Shown here one piece after another: positions 26,451 through 36,255 of a stretch of DNA of 64,000 nucleotides. Below the pieces are notes generated by a model. The model had not been told where the DNA came from. It saw nothing but the letters and a program-made list of their open reading frames with translations, and did not search any database. Source of the stretch: Raineya sp. (lineage in GTDB: Bacteria; Bacteroidota; Bacteroidia; Cytophagales; Thermonemataceae); the NCBI GenBank assembly GCA_025454915.1, contig JALONN010000009.1:124001-188000 (forward strand), read 5' to 3'. Each line of letters opens with the position of its first letter. Position 1 is the stretch's first letter. Made by a program: the position numbers and the translations under genes.

Positions 26451-28781
26451 TTATTCGTATTCTACCATAATTTCTATACTCATACTCCTTCCTTTTTCAT
26501 CCACACAGGTTATTTTAGTTTTTCCTAAGGAGGGTCTAAAAAAAGCATTTTCTTGGGGAGAGATTTCTTTGTAAAGTTTGTCATCCAAATACCAGTAAAT
26601 TTTTTTGGAATCATTATGAATATATGCTTTGAGTAACAAATCAGGTGTGTTTTTCTCAGGAATGATATAAACTTTCTTATCCACAGGAGATATAATTTGT
26701 GGAGCATCAGATTGTCCATTTTCAATATATTGCCCACAATCAGCATGTAAAACAGGTGTTTTTTCGTAAGGTATTTTTTCAGATTCGTAATAAGCTAAAA
26801 GATTTGCTGATAAGTTTGGATACATTTTCTTTTTGTAACCACTTTGTGGTAGACAATCAGGAAGATATATAAACTTTTCATCTGCCGAGACATAATATTC
26901 CTTCAGGTGTTGGCAAGTCTGAGAAGGAGAAATCAAAGGAATGTAATAGTCTGTTACCTGATTTGTACAAAATTCGTTAGGTGGTAAACCTGATTCTGCA
27001 CATACCAGTCTGAATTGTATATTCTGAGGTGCTTCTAATAGTTTGGGATTTGTATTAGGTAAGTTATTGAATACATCAAATAACAAAGGTGTTGCTATTT
27101 CACTACCTGTAAGTTCAGGAACTCCCTCCCCTGTAAAATTACCTACCCAAACAGCGACTGTATAATCCTGATTAAAGCCCACACTCCAAGCATCTCTCCT
27201 ACCATACGATGTCCCTGTTTTCCAAGCAATGGCAGGTTTTTGTAAAGATTGCTCATAGCTTTTTGGTAAATCTGGACGATTGGCAAGAGTAAGTGTTTGA
27301 GCTATGCTATAGGCTGATATGGGCGATATAACAACCGTTTTGATTTTTGTAGTATCGTTTTTGATAAATCGTAAAGGCTGATATTCTCCTTGATGTGAAA
27401 ATATTGTGTATAAGCCTGCTATTTCTTCTAAACTTACCCCACACCCTCCTAAAATCATTGAAAGCCCCATGTCTTTTCTTCTTTTTGCAATATTCTTAAA
27501 CCCTGCTTTAGAAAGCTTTTCAACAAAAATGGGTACTGTAATCTGATTCAATATTTCCACAGCAGGAATATTTAAAGAATGTGATAGAGCTTCTTCGATA
27601 CTAATTTTTCCTCTGAATTTTTTATCAAAATTATCAGGAGCATATCCCTGCCAATTAGTAGGTATATCTGCAATTGTAGTTTTAGGTGTCAATTTTCCTA
27701 AATCCATTCCTAAAGCATAAACCAAAGGTTTTAAGGTGCTACCTGGTGAACGAATGGCTGTAACACCATCTACCTGTCCCTGATATGCTTTATCATTAAA
27801 ATCTTGAGAACCTACGTATGCTTCAATTTCCAAAGTACTATTTTTTATAACTAAAATAGCCACATTACGAATATTTAGTTTACTCATACGCCTACTGTAA
27901 TTAGTAGCAAGACTTTGTACTTTTATTTGTGTATTTATTTGAATAGTTGTATAAATGTTTTCTTTTTGGGGATAACTCTTGATAATTCGTTGAGATAAAT
28001 GTGGTGCTATTTTAGGAATTTCCTGCCTTTTTGCTCCAAGTGGTTCTATCAGAGCATTTTCTAATTCTTTTTTATTAAAAACATTTGCCTCACCCAATCT
28101 TTTAAGCCATTTATTTCTTTCTTTTAGAATCTCAGGATTGTCTTTTCCTAAAGCCAAGCTTGTAGGTCTGTTGGGTATAAGAGCCAATGTTGTTATCTGG
28201 GCTGGGCTTAATTTTTGTGGTAATGAGCCAAAATAAATTACTGAAGCAGATTTTACACCTTCAATATTACTTCCATAAGGTACTAAATTAATGTACATCT
28301 GAAGAATTTCATCTTTTGAGTAATGCCATTCTAACTGAAAAGCTCGAAAAACTTCAATTAATTTATTGAAATAGGTACGTTTTTTAGGTTCCAAAAGCCT
28401 TGCAACTTGCATGGTAATTGTTGAAGCCCCTGATGTTCTTTTGTTAGCTATTATATTATTGAAAAATGCCCTTGTCAAAGAAACAGGATTCACTCCAAAA
28501 TGATAATGAAAATATTTATCCTCTTTTTCTAAAAATGCATTTTTCAATTCTGAACTGATTTCAGATAGTTCCGTTTTCATTCTCCACTTATCATCTCTAC
28601 TCAAAAAAGCTCCCAAAACCTTTCCATCTCTATCAAGAATCAGTTGAGAATATGATATGTTTATTTTAAAAGGAAATACAGTATCCAAGATAATGAATAG
28701 AAAAAATATAGAAACAATGCTTATTAACGTATTTTTGATTATTTTTTTTACTTTTTCTCTATTCAATTTTATAGCTTTCAT
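26451..28781 (-). CDS. pbpC: Penicillin-binding protein 1C
   Basis: A 776-residue bifunctional peptidoglycan synthase. A membrane anchor lies at about 12-32. The GT51 transglycosylase domain has E-D-K-Y-F-H-Y-H-F-G-V (Glu about 92), T-I-T-M-Q-V-A-R and Y-I-N-L-V-P-Y-G. The transpeptidase has S-P-G-S-T-L-K (Ser about 343-347), S-H-S-L-N (SxN region) and K-T-G-T-S-Y-G. A PBP1C C-terminal beta domain follows (about 680-776). Length is normal. It overlaps the rsmE stop by 4 nt (ATGA), so the two are one leftward operon. Confidence 0.95.
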   Translation of the reverse strand: MKAIKLNREKVKKIIKNTLISIVSIFFLFIILDTVFPFKINISYSQLILDRDGKVLGAFLSRDDKWRMKTELSEISSELKNAFLEKEDKYFHYHFGVNPVSLTRAFFNNIIANKRTSGASTITMQVARLLEPKKRTYFNKLIEVFRAFQLEWHYSKDEILQMYINLVPYGSNIEGVKSASVIYFGSLPQKLSPAQITTLALIPNRPTSLALGKDNPEILKERNKWLKRLGEANVFNKKELENALIEPLGAKRQEIPKIAPHLSQRIIKSYPQKENIYTTIQINTQIKVQSLATNYSRRMSKLNIRNVAILVIKNSTLEIEAYVGSQDFNDKAYQGQVDGVTAIRSPGSTLKPLVYALGMDLGKLTPKTTIADIPTNWQGYAPDNFDKKFRGKISIEEALSHSLNIPAVEILNQITVPIFVEKLSKAGFKNIAKRRKDMGLSMILGGCGVSLEEIAGLYTIFSHQGEYQPLRFIKNDTTKIKTVVISPISAYSIAQTLTLANRPDLPKSYEQSLQKPAIAWKTGTSYGRRDAWSVGFNQDYTVAVWVGNFTGEGVPELTGSEIATPLLFDVFNNLPNTNPKLLEAPQNIQFRLVCAESGLPPNEFCTNQVTDYYIPLISPSQTCQHLKEYYVSADEKFIYLPDCLPQSGYKKKMYPNLSANLLAYYESEKIPYEKTPVLHADCGQYIENGQSDAPQIISPVDKKVYIIPEKNTPDLLLKAYIHNDSKKIYWYLDDKLYKEISPQENAFFRPSLGKTKITCVDEKGRSMSIEIMVEYE

Positions 28782-29494
28782 GATTCAATATTTTTGATTG
28801 CAACACTACAACAAGCCATAATAGCTGCTGTTTCTGTACGCAAAATAGACTTTCCTAATGTAACAGGTTGAAATTCTTTTTGGATAGCCTTTGTTACTTC
28901 ATTTGTATCAAAATCACCCTCAGGTCCAATCAGAATGCAAATTTTTGATTTTGCTTCCAACATAAAACCAAGTTCTTTTCTGTTTTCATCAACTAAGTGA
29001 GCTATGAATTTCTGGGAATAATCATTCAAATTTTGCTCCAAAAATTTAGAGAATGATATAATTGGATTTATTTTGGGTAATAAAGCTTTTTGAGATTGCT
29101 TGATAGCCTGAATACAAATTTTCTCAAGTCTATCTATTTTTACTTCTTTTCTTTCTGAACGATTACAGAGCAAAAAAGTCACTTCATCTATTCCAATTTC
29201 TGTGCATTTTTCAAGTAACCATTCTACTCTATCAATATTTTTGGTTGGAGCAATAGCTATGTGTAAATAATAATTTCTCTTATTATTTATATCTTCAAGT
29301 TTATTTAAGATTTTAATTTCACACTTTTTAGGGTTGTGAGTCAGTATTTTTCCATCAAAGAAATAGCCTTTTCCATCTATTATTTTAATTATATCATCTT
29401 TTTGATGTCTGAGAACTTGTAAACAATGGCGACCTTCATCTTCGGGTAGTAGACTACTTTTTTCTATTTCAGGAGCATAAAACAGCTGAGCCAT
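28778..29494 (-). CDS. rsmE: 16S rRNA (uracil-1498-N3)-methyltransferase
   Basis: About 238 residues from the internal ATG 29494 (M-A-Q-L-F-Y-A-P-E); an earlier in-frame start at 29509 would add five residues. The N-terminal PUA-like domain is followed by a SPOUT knot with the SAM-binding segments C-I-L-I-G-P-E-G-D-F (about 180) and L-G-K-S-I-L-R-T-E-T-A-A (about 213). Length and motifs are standard. It is first of the rsmE-pbpC pair. The terminator of the preceding leftward gene lies immediately upstream. Confidence 0.93.
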   Translation of the reverse strand: MAQLFYAPEIEKSSLLPEDEGRHCLQVLRHQKDDIIKIIDGKGYFFDGKILTHNPKKCEIKILNKLEDINNKRNYYLHIAIAPTKNIDRVEWLLEKCTEIGIDEVTFLLCNRSERKEVKIDRLEKICIQAIKQSQKALLPKINPIISFSKFLEQNLNDYSQKFIAHLVDENRKELGFMLEAKSKICILIGPEGDFDTNEVTKAIQKEFQPVTLGKSILRTETAAIMACCSVAIKNIES

Positions 29495-29507
29495 AACTTT
29501 TTTATAC

Positions 29508-29534
29508 AAAAAAAGAGCTTTTTAGCTCTTTTTT
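29508..29534 (-). terminator. Terminator of the 29557-29928 gene
   Basis: A stem of about 11 bp (aaaaaagagct / agctctttttt) with T runs lies 23 bp after the leftward stop at 29557. Confidence 0.8.
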
Positions 29535-29556
29535 CAAATTTTCAAACAATTTTTTA

Positions 29557-29928
29557 TTACTGAGAACTTTCTAAGGAGTATTTCCACTCGCCGTTATTAT
29601 TTTTTAGAGTCAGAATTTTTCCTCTTGTATCTGTCCAGACCTCATAAATACTACCTCCACTAGTTTTTATTTTATATGTGGTAGTTGCTCCAGCATCATC
29701 CTCTTCTGGTTCTCTTGTTTCCAGAATAGTAGCCATTTTCCATTGATTACTCTGAGAATCATACATCTGAATGGTAACAGTATTGCCATAATGGATATAT
29801 ACTTTATATGTTACCCCACCCGATTGTATAGCGTATATAAATTTGGTTTGTGCAGAAACACTGCCTAAGCCTACTAACAAGAAGGCAGCTACAAACAGAC
29901 CAAGAATTTTGTTTATCATTTTTTGCAT
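29557..29928 (-). CDS. Small secreted protein, tandem paralogue A
   Basis: 123 residues with signal peptide ending V-S-A-Q (about 27). The mature part (about 95 residues) is a small beta-rich domain with V-T-Y-K-V-Y-I-H, V-T-I-Q-M-Y-D-S-Q-S-N-Q-W and a terminal G-E-W-K-Y-S-L-E. It is clearly paralogous to the next upstream gene (30007-30357): L-F-V/I-x-x-F-L-L-V-G-L-G-S in the signal and Q-L/M-Y-D-S-x-S-N-x-W in the core. Family not recognised. Each copy has its own terminator. Confidence 0.75.
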   Translation of the reverse strand: MQKMINKILGLFVAAFLLVGLGSVSAQTKFIYAIQSGGVTYKVYIHYGNTVTIQMYDSQSNQWKMATILETREPEEDDAGATTTYKIKTSGGSIYEVWTDTRGKILTLKNNNGEWKYSLESSQ

Positions 29929-29963
29929 AGTATTTTTTATAAGGGTTTATATTTTCAAAATAT

Positions 29964-29987
29964 AAAAGGGCTTTTTAGCTCTTTTTT
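29964..29987 (-). terminator. Terminator of the 30007-30357 gene
   Basis: A stem (aaaagggct / agctctttt, with one G:U) resembling the terminator of the paralogous gene at 29508-29534, so the terminator was probably duplicated with the gene. Confidence 0.6.
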
Positions 29988-30006
29988 CTAATTGCTTAGT
30001 TTTTTA

Positions 30007-30357
30007 TTATTCCATTTTTTCTAACTTATATCTCCACTCACCTCCACCACTACCTTTTACAGTCATAACATCATAGAGAGAAATCCAAATTTCATAAATT
30101 TCACTTGACTTTATTTTGTAGTATCTATATCCATCGTTAGTAAATTTTTTCTCTAAGACTGTAGCCGTTCCCCATTTGTTGCTCTTAGAATCGTATAATT
30201 GAACTGTAGCTGTTCCTTTTACTTCTTGGATGTGTATTTTGTATGTTACTTCATTAGACTTCATAACATAAGTCCATTTGCTAATTTGTGCAGAGGCACT
30301 ACCTAAGCCTACTAATAAAAAAGTAGTTATAAATAAATAAAGAGTTTTGTTTCTCAT
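30007..30357 (-). CDS. Small secreted protein, tandem paralogue B
   Basis: 116 residues with signal peptide ending A-S-A-Q (about 24). Mature motifs V-T-Y-K-I-H-I-Q, V-Q-L-Y-D-S-K-S-N-K-W and G-E-W-R-Y-K-L-E align with the downstream paralogue. The pair looks like a local tandem duplication. Function unknown. A 294-bp region upstream holds no gene, only the hairpin at 30602-30630 and an imperfect inverted repeat around 30538-30570. Confidence 0.75.
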   Translation of the reverse strand: MRNKTLYLFITTFLLVGLGSASAQISKWTYVMKSNEVTYKIHIQEVKGTATVQLYDSKSNKWGTATVLEKKFTNDGYRYYKIKSSEIYEIWISLYDVMTVKGSGGGEWRYKLEKME

Positions 30358-30601
30358 TTCTGCATCTGATTTAAATTGTTAAAATAGTAATTATTATTAA
30401 GCAATAACGATGCCATTCAATATTGTATTAATATTTGTATTTCAGTATTTTATATTTTTTTGAGAAAATATTTTTAAAAGTTTTACTATTATTTTAAATA
30501 GTTTTTAAAACATTTTCTTTTCTTTTTTGTTAGATAGTATAGAAACGACTATTTAAAGAATAGTTTCTATAGAAGTTGTTTTTTCATAATTTTGGTTATA
30601 G

Positions 30602-30630
30602 AAAAGCCCCACAATATTTGTGGGGCTTTT
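30602..30630 (-). terminator. Terminator of the 30652-31218 gene
   Basis: A perfect 13-bp stem (aaaagccccacaa / ttgtggggctttt) with a 3-nt loop. T-rich flanks on both strands allow bidirectional use. Confidence 0.85.
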
Positions 30631-30651
30631 CTTATTTTTATTTGGTATTTC

Positions 30652-31218
30652 TTAAAATGCAACACCTACTGTTACACCTAATCTGAAACTAAAACCATTT
30701 CCAAAGCTAACATCTTCAAAGTTTGTACCCCCTGAATTGTCTTCTATTTTAAGGGTTCTTGAATTAAAGGCAGGTCCACCATAAACTTCAAGAGAAACAA
30801 TATCTGCAAATATCCATTGTCCACCTAGTACTAGACCAGCACCAATAGAGCTTAAGGTAGCTTTATCTGTTATTGTATTTCCATTTACATCTGTTCCGTC
30901 TGATTTTAATTGATAACTTTGATATCTTGGTGAAAGTCCTAAGAAAAAGCCCTCCAAAGCTGTTCCTTTAGGATACAATCTTACTTCTGGTGTTATTCCA
31001 TATCCGTTTAGTTTAACATCTCCTGAGTTAAAACCTCCAAAATACATAAGTCCCAGTTGTCCACTTAATTTTTCACTAAAAGCTCTTTCATAGTTCAGAT
31101 GGTAAGCTCTAAGAGCTGGGCTTAAAATATTTGTTTTCACAATGTTCTTCTTTTCGCTTTGAGCAAAAATAATGTTTACCAGCATGAAACATGCCATAAA
31201 TAAAGATAATTTTTTCAT
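30652..31218 (-). CDS. Outer-membrane beta-barrel protein, DUF3575-like
   Basis: A 188-residue protein with signal peptide ending I-F-A-Q (about 20). N-I-V-K-T-N-I-L-S-P and L-N-Y-E-R-A-F-S follow, then alternating strands and a C-terminal strand F-R-L-G-V-T-V-G-V-A-F. This matches small porin-like barrels such as DUF3575. No ligand can be named. It is monocistronic, with its own terminator. Confidence 0.75.
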   Translation of the reverse strand: MKKLSLFMACFMLVNIIFAQSEKKNIVKTNILSPALRAYHLNYERAFSEKLSGQLGLMYFGGFNSGDVKLNGYGITPEVRLYPKGTALEGFFLGLSPRYQSYQLKSDGTDVNGNTITDKATLSSIGAGLVLGGQWIFADIVSLEVYGGPAFNSRTLKIEDNSGGTNFEDVSFGNGFSFRLGVTVGVAF

Positions 31219-31281
31219 ATATTAATAATATTTAGTTATGGTTTAAATATAAAATAATATATAAGAATATAAAAGAAAATA

Positions 31282-31917
31282 TTACTTTTTTTGTAGGTAG
31301 TAATAATATCCTAATAAAGAACATAATGTTCCAATGATTGATCCAAAAAAAGTATCAATAAAAAAATGCTGTTGAAGATACATTCTTGATACAGCTACGG
31401 ATAAACAGGCAACAAATGCAACACATTGCCATACAGGTTGTTTATGAAAAAAGATAATCCAACAAAAAGCTGAAAATGCTGTTGCCGTATGCCCTGATGG
31501 AAAGCTTAAGAATCCGTGTACTTCCACACCTTCTACAAAATTTAGTGAAGCTACTCCTTCAAAAAATGTTTTAGGTCTAGGCTGATCAGAAAATATTAAA
31601 TGTTTCATACCCTGTACTATAATTATCTGAAATATCACTACAATACAGGTACTAATAAATTCTTTATATTTTTTTTTATAGATAAAAATAGTCCCTATAA
31701 CTAAATAAACCCACTCCTCTCCTAAATGGGTAAGCCAAGGAAATATAATATCCCCAAAAGATGTATGAAACTCGTTCAAAGCCAAGTGAATTTCTTTTTT
31801 AGAAAAGTTAAAAAGTAAAAAACTACCTAATATCCAATAAAATATCAATAAAATAAAAAAGTAAGGTCTTGCCTTTATTTCTTGCCATAAAGTAGTTTTA
31901 GTCAGGTTTTCTTCCAT
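31282..31917 (-). CDS. PAP2-family membrane phosphatase
   Basis: About 211 residues from ATG 31917. A longer reading would run into the bioB start region and is rejected. Six hydrophobic helices are present. The PAP2 motifs are [11 protein letters not shown] (about 119), F-P-S-G-H-T-A (about 149) and [12 protein letters not shown] (about 185). The first motif has eight residues between Lys and Arg, two more than the classic spacing. Likely substrates are undecaprenyl pyrophosphate or a lipid phosphate. Divergent from bioB, sharing a 57-bp intergenic region. Confidence 0.88.
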   Translation of the reverse strand: MEENLTKTTLWQEIKARPYFFILLIFYWILGSFLLFNFSKKEIHLALNEFHTSFGDIIFPWLTHLGEEWVYLVIGTIFIYKKKYKEFISTCIVVIFQIIIVQGMKHLIFSDQPRPKTFFEGVASLNFVEGVEVHGFLSFPSGHTATAFSAFCWIIFFHKQPVWQCVAFVACLSVAVSRMYLQQHFFIDTFFGSIIGTLCSLLGYYYYLQKK

Positions 31918-31974
31918 CTGAATTTGTTTTTTTGCGAAAGTATTAGCAATTTGCCCGTCCAAATTTACAATATT

Positions 31975-32946
31975 ATGATAAGAAACAATTGGACTCGCGA
32001 GGAAATTGCTAAAATTTATCATCAGCCTGTTTTAGAACTCATCTATCAAGCAGCAACCATACATCGTCAATATAATGACCCCAATGAAGTACAAGTATGT
32101 ACACTACTATCCATTAAGACTGGTGGTTGTCCAGAGGATTGTGCCTACTGTCCTCAAGCTGCTCGTTATCAGACGGATGTAAAAGTAGAAAAACTGATGA
32201 ACACTCAAGAAGTACTTCAAAAAGCTTTAGAAGCGAAAGAAGCGGGCAGTACACGTTTTTGTATGGGTGCAGCATGGCGAGAAGTAAGAGATAATAAAGA
32301 TTTTGACAGAGTTTTGGAGATGGTAAAAGGTGTCTCTACAATGGGTTTAGAGGTTTGCTGTACACTTGGTATGCTTACTGAAGAACAAGCTCAAAAACTC
32401 AAAGATGCAGGTTTGTATGCCTATAATCATAATCTTGATACCAGCGAAGAGTTTTATGATGATATTATCAGTACCAGAACTTACAAAGACAGATTAGATA
32501 CATTAGAGAATGTAAGTAAAGCTAAGATTTCTGTTTGTTCTGGAGGTATTATTGGTATGGGTGAAAAGATTGAAGATAGAATAGGTATGCTCTATACACT
32601 CGCTACACTACCTCATCACCCAGAGTCTGTACCTGTAAATGCATTAGTGCCTGTAGAAGGTACCCCTCTTGAAGACCAAGAGAAAGTTTCTGTTTGGGAA
32701 ATGGTTCGTATGATTGCTACAGCAAGAATATTGATGCCCAAAGCAATGGTAAGACTCTCTGCTGGTAGAGTAAGAATGACAGTAGAAGAGCAAGCCTTAT
32801 GTTTTATGGCAGGAGCTAATTCTATTTTTGCTGGAGACAAACTACTCACGACGCCAAATCCTGCATACGTTGCAGATAAAGAAATGTTCCAGATACTCAA
32901 CCTTGTTCCTAGACAAGCCTATAAAAACGAGTTAGAAACTGTATAA
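31975..32946 (+). CDS. bioB: Biotin synthase
   Basis: A 323-residue radical SAM enzyme inserting sulfur into dethiobiotin. ATG 31975 is chosen because [11 protein letters not shown] matches the family start. The radical SAM cluster motif is [12 protein letters not shown] (about 54-65). Downstream motifs A-W-R-E-V-R-D and the C-terminal Arg-rich L-S-A-G-R-V-R-M match BioB, including residues near the 2Fe-2S cluster. It stands alone, ending at a terminator. Confidence 0.96.
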   Translation: MIRNNWTREEIAKIYHQPVLELIYQAATIHRQYNDPNEVQVCTLLSIKTGGCPEDCAYCPQAARYQTDVKVEKLMNTQEVLQKALEAKEAGSTRFCMGAAWREVRDNKDFDRVLEMVKGVSTMGLEVCCTLGMLTEEQAQKLKDAGLYAYNHNLDTSEEFYDDIISTRTYKDRLDTLENVSKAKISVCSGGIIGMGEKIEDRIGMLYTLATLPHHPESVPVNALVPVEGTPLEDQEKVSVWEMVRMIATARILMPKAMVRLSAGRVRMTVEEQALCFMAGANSIFAGDKLLTTPNPAYVADKEMFQILNLVPRQAYKNELETV

Positions 32947-32948
32947 TC

Positions 32949-32976
32949 AAAAAGTCTTCATTTATGAAGACTTTTT
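32949..32976 (+). terminator. Terminator of bioB
   Basis: A 12-bp stem (aaaaagtcttca / tgaagacttttt) with a 4-nt loop and T run starts 3 bp after the bioB stop. Confidence 0.85.
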
Positions 32977-33002
32977 TGTTTTAGGTATTACTTTTTATTT
33001 TT

Positions 33003-33770
33003 ATGGAAATTCTTCATCATTCTGTTACTGGCTCAGGCAAGCCAGTAGTTTTAATTCATGGCTTTTGTGAAAATGAAACTGTTTGGGATGGATTTGTACC
33101 AACATTAGCTAAAAATAACCAAATCATAAGTTTAGATTTGGGAGGTTTTGGAAAAAGTTCTCATTTACTGCCTAATTCTTGTAGTATAGAGGCTTTGGCA
33201 GAACAAGTCAAAACTCTTTTAGATTCTTTAGAAATAGATAAAGCTATTTTTATAGGACATTCTTTAGGTGGTTATGTAAGCCTAGCATTGGCTGAAAAGT
33301 ACTCTTCTCTTATAGAAAAAATCTGTTTGTTTCATTCTACAGCCTTAGCAGATACCCCAGAAAAGAAAGATACCAGAAATAAAGTAATTGATTTTGTAAA
33401 AAAAGTGGGTGTAGAACGCTATATAGAATCTTTTGTAAGTCCGCTTTTTTATCAGCCCCGCCTCGAAGAATTAAAAAATAGCATTTTAGAAGTAGAGAAA
33501 GTTGGTAAAACTACTTCAATAGAAACTATTATAAATGTAGTAGCAGCCATGAGAGACAGAGAAAACCGTTTGGATATAGTAAAAAATGCAAAGTATCCAA
33601 TTCTCTATATTATTGGTAAAAATGATGGAGCTGTAACGATTGAAAGCTATCAGGAGCAGATAAACTGTAACTCTTTGATAGAAACGCTCATCTTAGAAGA
33701 AACAGGGCATATGGGAATGTTTGAACGCCCTCAAGAAACATTAGAAGCACTATTATTATTTTGTAGATAG
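33003..33770 (+). CDS. Alpha/beta hydrolase
   Basis: A 255-residue alpha/beta hydrolase. V-L-I-H-G-F-C-E-N forms the oxyanion region (about 17-25), the nucleophile is in F-I-G-H-S-L-G-G-Y (Ser about 86) and the catalytic His in E-T-G-H-M-G-M (about 237), with Asp in G-K-N-D-G (about 207). No signal peptide. Substrate unknown. A histidine kinase gene starts one base after its stop. Confidence 0.88.
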   Translation: MEILHHSVTGSGKPVVLIHGFCENETVWDGFVPTLAKNNQIISLDLGGFGKSSHLLPNSCSIEALAEQVKTLLDSLEIDKAIFIGHSLGGYVSLALAEKYSSLIEKICLFHSTALADTPEKKDTRNKVIDFVKKVGVERYIESFVSPLFYQPRLEELKNSILEVEKVGKTTSIETIINVVAAMRDRENRLDIVKNAKYPILYIIGKNDGAVTIESYQEQINCNSLIETLILEETGHMGMFERPQETLEALLLFCR

Positions 33771-33771
33771 T

Positions 33772-35025
33772 ATGGGAAAGTATATAGAAAAAGTTTCTAA
33801 TTCTTCAGAGAAAGATATTTTTATCTCTATTTTCGACTTTGCTGCTATTGGAATTATTGTTTCCAATCAGAGTGGAAAGATTCTCTTAGCGAATCAGTAT
33901 GCTGAAAAGCTGTTTGGTTATGATTCGAAAGAGTTAGAAGGCAGAGAGGTTGAAGACCTTATCCCAAATGAAGCCAGAAACAGACATATTCAGCATAGAC
34001 AGAAATATAATTCAGACCCTCATGTACGAATCATGGGGAGCAATCTGGACTTACAAGGTCTCAAAAAAAATGGCGATAAGTTTTATCTAGAGGTCAGTCT
34101 TGGTTTTTTTAAAACTCAAGACAATACTTACGTAATGGCTTTTGTGTATGATGTAAGCAACCAAAAAGAAGCCGAATTAGAAATTTTAGAACGAAATAAA
34201 GCCATTGAACAGTATTCTGCTGAAATCAAGGCTTTGAACGAAAACTTAGAAGAGCAAATCAAGAATAGAACAAAAGCCCTTCTAGAAACGCTACAGCATT
34301 TAGAAACCTCCAAAAAAGAATTAGAGAAGGCTTTATCTAAAGAAAAAGAGTTGGGAGAATTAAAATCTCGTTTTGTTTCGATGGCATCACATGAGTTTAG
34401 AACTCCTTTAAGTACAATTTTATCTTCTATTCAACTTATTTCTAAATATCACCTGACAGAACACCAAGAAAAAAGAGAAAAGCATATCCAGCGAATTGTT
34501 GGCTCTGTGAACCATCTAAATGATATTTTGGAAGAATTTTTATCTGTTGGAAGACTTGAAGAAGGAAAAATTAAAGCGAATTTTGCTGAACACGATTTAG
34601 AAACCTGTTTTCATGAAGTCACAAATGAAATGCAAAATATTGCCAAACAAGGGCAGAAAATTGAATTTTCTCATACAGGTGATAAAATTGTAGTTACAGA
34701 TTGTTCTATCTTAAAGAAAATCCTCATCAATCTTTTATCAAATGCCATTAAGTTTTCTCCAGAAAACAGCACGATCATCATCAAAAGTGTATTAGACGAG
34801 CAAGGTCTGATTATCCAAGTAACTGATAATGGGATTGGTATCTCTCAAAAAGACCAAAAACATCTTTTTGAAAGATTTTTTAGAGCTGAGAATGCTATCA
34901 ATATCAAAGGTACGGGTTTGGGCTTACATATTGTTGCCAAATTTGTAGAGATGTTACATGGAGATATTTTTATTGATAGTGAACTAGGAAAGGGTACAAC
35001 CGTTACTTTACATTTTAATCAATAA
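33772..35025 (+). CDS. PAS-domain sensor histidine kinase, cytosolic
   Basis: 417 residues without a membrane helix. A PAS domain (about 18-135) with [13 protein letters not shown] is followed by a coiled coil (about 138-195). The HisKA box [13 protein letters not shown] is at about 205, then the N box [11 protein letters not shown]1 D-N-G-I-G-I-S and G2 G-T-G-L-G-L-H-I-V. No receiver domain. It may pair with a stand-alone receiver elsewhere. Confidence 0.93.
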   Translation: MGKYIEKVSNSSEKDIFISIFDFAAIGIIVSNQSGKILLANQYAEKLFGYDSKELEGREVEDLIPNEARNRHIQHRQKYNSDPHVRIMGSNLDLQGLKKNGDKFYLEVSLGFFKTQDNTYVMAFVYDVSNQKEAELEILERNKAIEQYSAEIKALNENLEEQIKNRTKALLETLQHLETSKKELEKALSKEKELGELKSRFVSMASHEFRTPLSTILSSIQLISKYHLTEHQEKREKHIQRIVGSVNHLNDILEEFLSVGRLEEGKIKANFAEHDLETCFHEVTNEMQNIAKQGQKIEFSHTGDKIVVTDCSILKKILINLLSNAIKFSPENSTIIIKSVLDEQGLIIQVTDNGIGISQKDQKHLFERFFRAENAINIKGTGLGLHIVAKFVEMLHGDIFIDSELGKGTTVTLHFNQ

Positions 35026-35066
35026 AATTTCCGTTGGTTCACATTCAGAGATTTATACAATTCTAT

Positions 35067-35074
35067 TATATTTG
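35067..35074 (+). promoter_or_regulatory. -7 box before the aldolase gene
   Basis: TATATTTG matches TAnnTTTG and lies 33 bp before the aldolase ATG. No correctly spaced -33 TTTG was found, so it is tentative. Confidence 0.4.
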
Positions 35075-35107
35075 TGCCAGTTTTATTTTCATCAAACCCT
35101 CATTACG

Positions 35108-36166
35108 ATGTCTTACAATAAAATCGTTGAATTACTTGGCTCTGACGCCGATAACTTACTCAAGTATCAATCAAAAACTATTGACAAAAGTCTTTTACAT
35201 GCTCCAAGCTCATCTTTTGTAGATGATATTTATTCAAACTCTAACAGAAATGTTCAGGTTTTGCGTAGTTTACAAACACTTTTTGGAACAGGCAGATTAT
35301 CAAACACAGGTTTTTTATCTATTTTACCTGTTGATCAAGGTATAGAGCATACGGCTGGTGCTTCTTTTTCTCCAAATCCTATTTATTTCGATCCTGAAAA
35401 TATTATCAAATTAGCTATCGAGGGTGGTTGCAGTGCTGTAGCTACCACTTATGGTAATTTGGCTATCATGTCAAGAAAGTATGCCCACAAAATACCTTTC
35501 TTGGTAAAAATTAACCACAATGAACTTTTAACTTACCCTAACAAATTTGACCAAATCATGTTTGGTTCAGTTCGTGAGGCTTGGAATTTAGGAGCTGTGG
35601 CTGTGGGAGCTACTATTTATTTTGGTTCTGAAGAATCTTCAAGACAAATTATGGAAGTAGCCGCTGCATTTGAAGAAGCTCATGAGTTGGGTATGGCTAC
35701 TGTACTTTGGTGCTATGCTCGTAACAATGCTTTCAAGAAAGATGGTACTGATTATCATGTAGCTGCTGATATTACAGGACAGGCAAACCACTTGGGTGTA
35801 ACTATCCAAGCTGATATTATCAAGCAAAAACTTCCTGAAAACAATGGTGGTTTTACAGCTGTAAACTTTGCAAAATCTCATAAGAAAATGTATGAGCAGT
35901 TAAGCTCTGAACACCCTATCGATTTGTGCCGTTATCAAGTGGCTAACTGCTACATGGGTAGAATTGGTCTTATCAACTCTGGTGGTGAGTCTAAAGGTGC
36001 ATCAGACATGACAGAAGCGGTAAGAACAGCAGTTATCAACAAAAGAGCTGGTGGTACAGGCTTGATTATGGGACGTAAAGCCTTCCAAAGACCTATGAAT
36101 GAAGGTGTTGCATTGTTAAATGCTGTACAAGATGTATATTTGGCTAAAGAAATTGATTTAGCTTAA
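35108..36166 (+). CDS. fbaB: Class I fructose-bisphosphate aldolase (DhnA/FbaB type)
   Basis: A 352-residue protein of the archaeal-type class I aldolase family. ATG 35108 ([10 protein letters not shown]) is chosen over an upstream start. Motifs include [11 protein letters not shown] (about 72-82), [10 protein letters not shown] (about 133-142) and, near the C-terminus, N-S-G-G-E-S-K-G-A and [10 protein letters not shown]. It cleaves fructose 1,6-bisphosphate through a Schiff base in glycolysis and gluconeogenesis. Monocistronic. Confidence 0.93.
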   Translation: MSYNKIVELLGSDADNLLKYQSKTIDKSLLHAPSSSFVDDIYSNSNRNVQVLRSLQTLFGTGRLSNTGFLSILPVDQGIEHTAGASFSPNPIYFDPENIIKLAIEGGCSAVATTYGNLAIMSRKYAHKIPFLVKINHNELLTYPNKFDQIMFGSVREAWNLGAVAVGATIYFGSEESSRQIMEVAAAFEEAHELGMATVLWCYARNNAFKKDGTDYHVAADITGQANHLGVTIQADIIKQKLPENNGGFTAVNFAKSHKKMYEQLSSEHPIDLCRYQVANCYMGRIGLINSGGESKGASDMTEAVRTAVINKRAGGTGLIMGRKAFQRPMNEGVALLNAVQDVYLAKEIDLA

Positions 36167-36180
36167 TTAATCGCATAAAA

Positions 36181-36212
36181 AAACAAAACCCCGAATATTC
36201 GGGGTTTTGTTT
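36181..36212 (+). terminator. Terminator of the aldolase gene
   Basis: A perfect palindrome with two 16-nt arms (aaacaaaaccccgaat / attcggggttttgttt) and a T run follows the aldolase stop by 14 bp. Confidence 0.88.
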
Positions 36213-36255
36213 TTTACATCATTTTTCAGTACATTAGCCTTATTTTCTGATCAAT

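Noticed and set aside
26451..26453. Frame-shifted or shortened end of pbpC because it abuts the response regulator stop
   Set aside because: The protein has its full C-terminal domain; the two stops simply meet end to end.
30538..30570. Imperfect inverted repeat (atagaaac...gtttctat) in the 294-bp gap before the small secreted protein genes
   Set aside because: The stem has a 3-nt bulge and no clear link to a start or stop. Short AT-rich dyads are frequent here.
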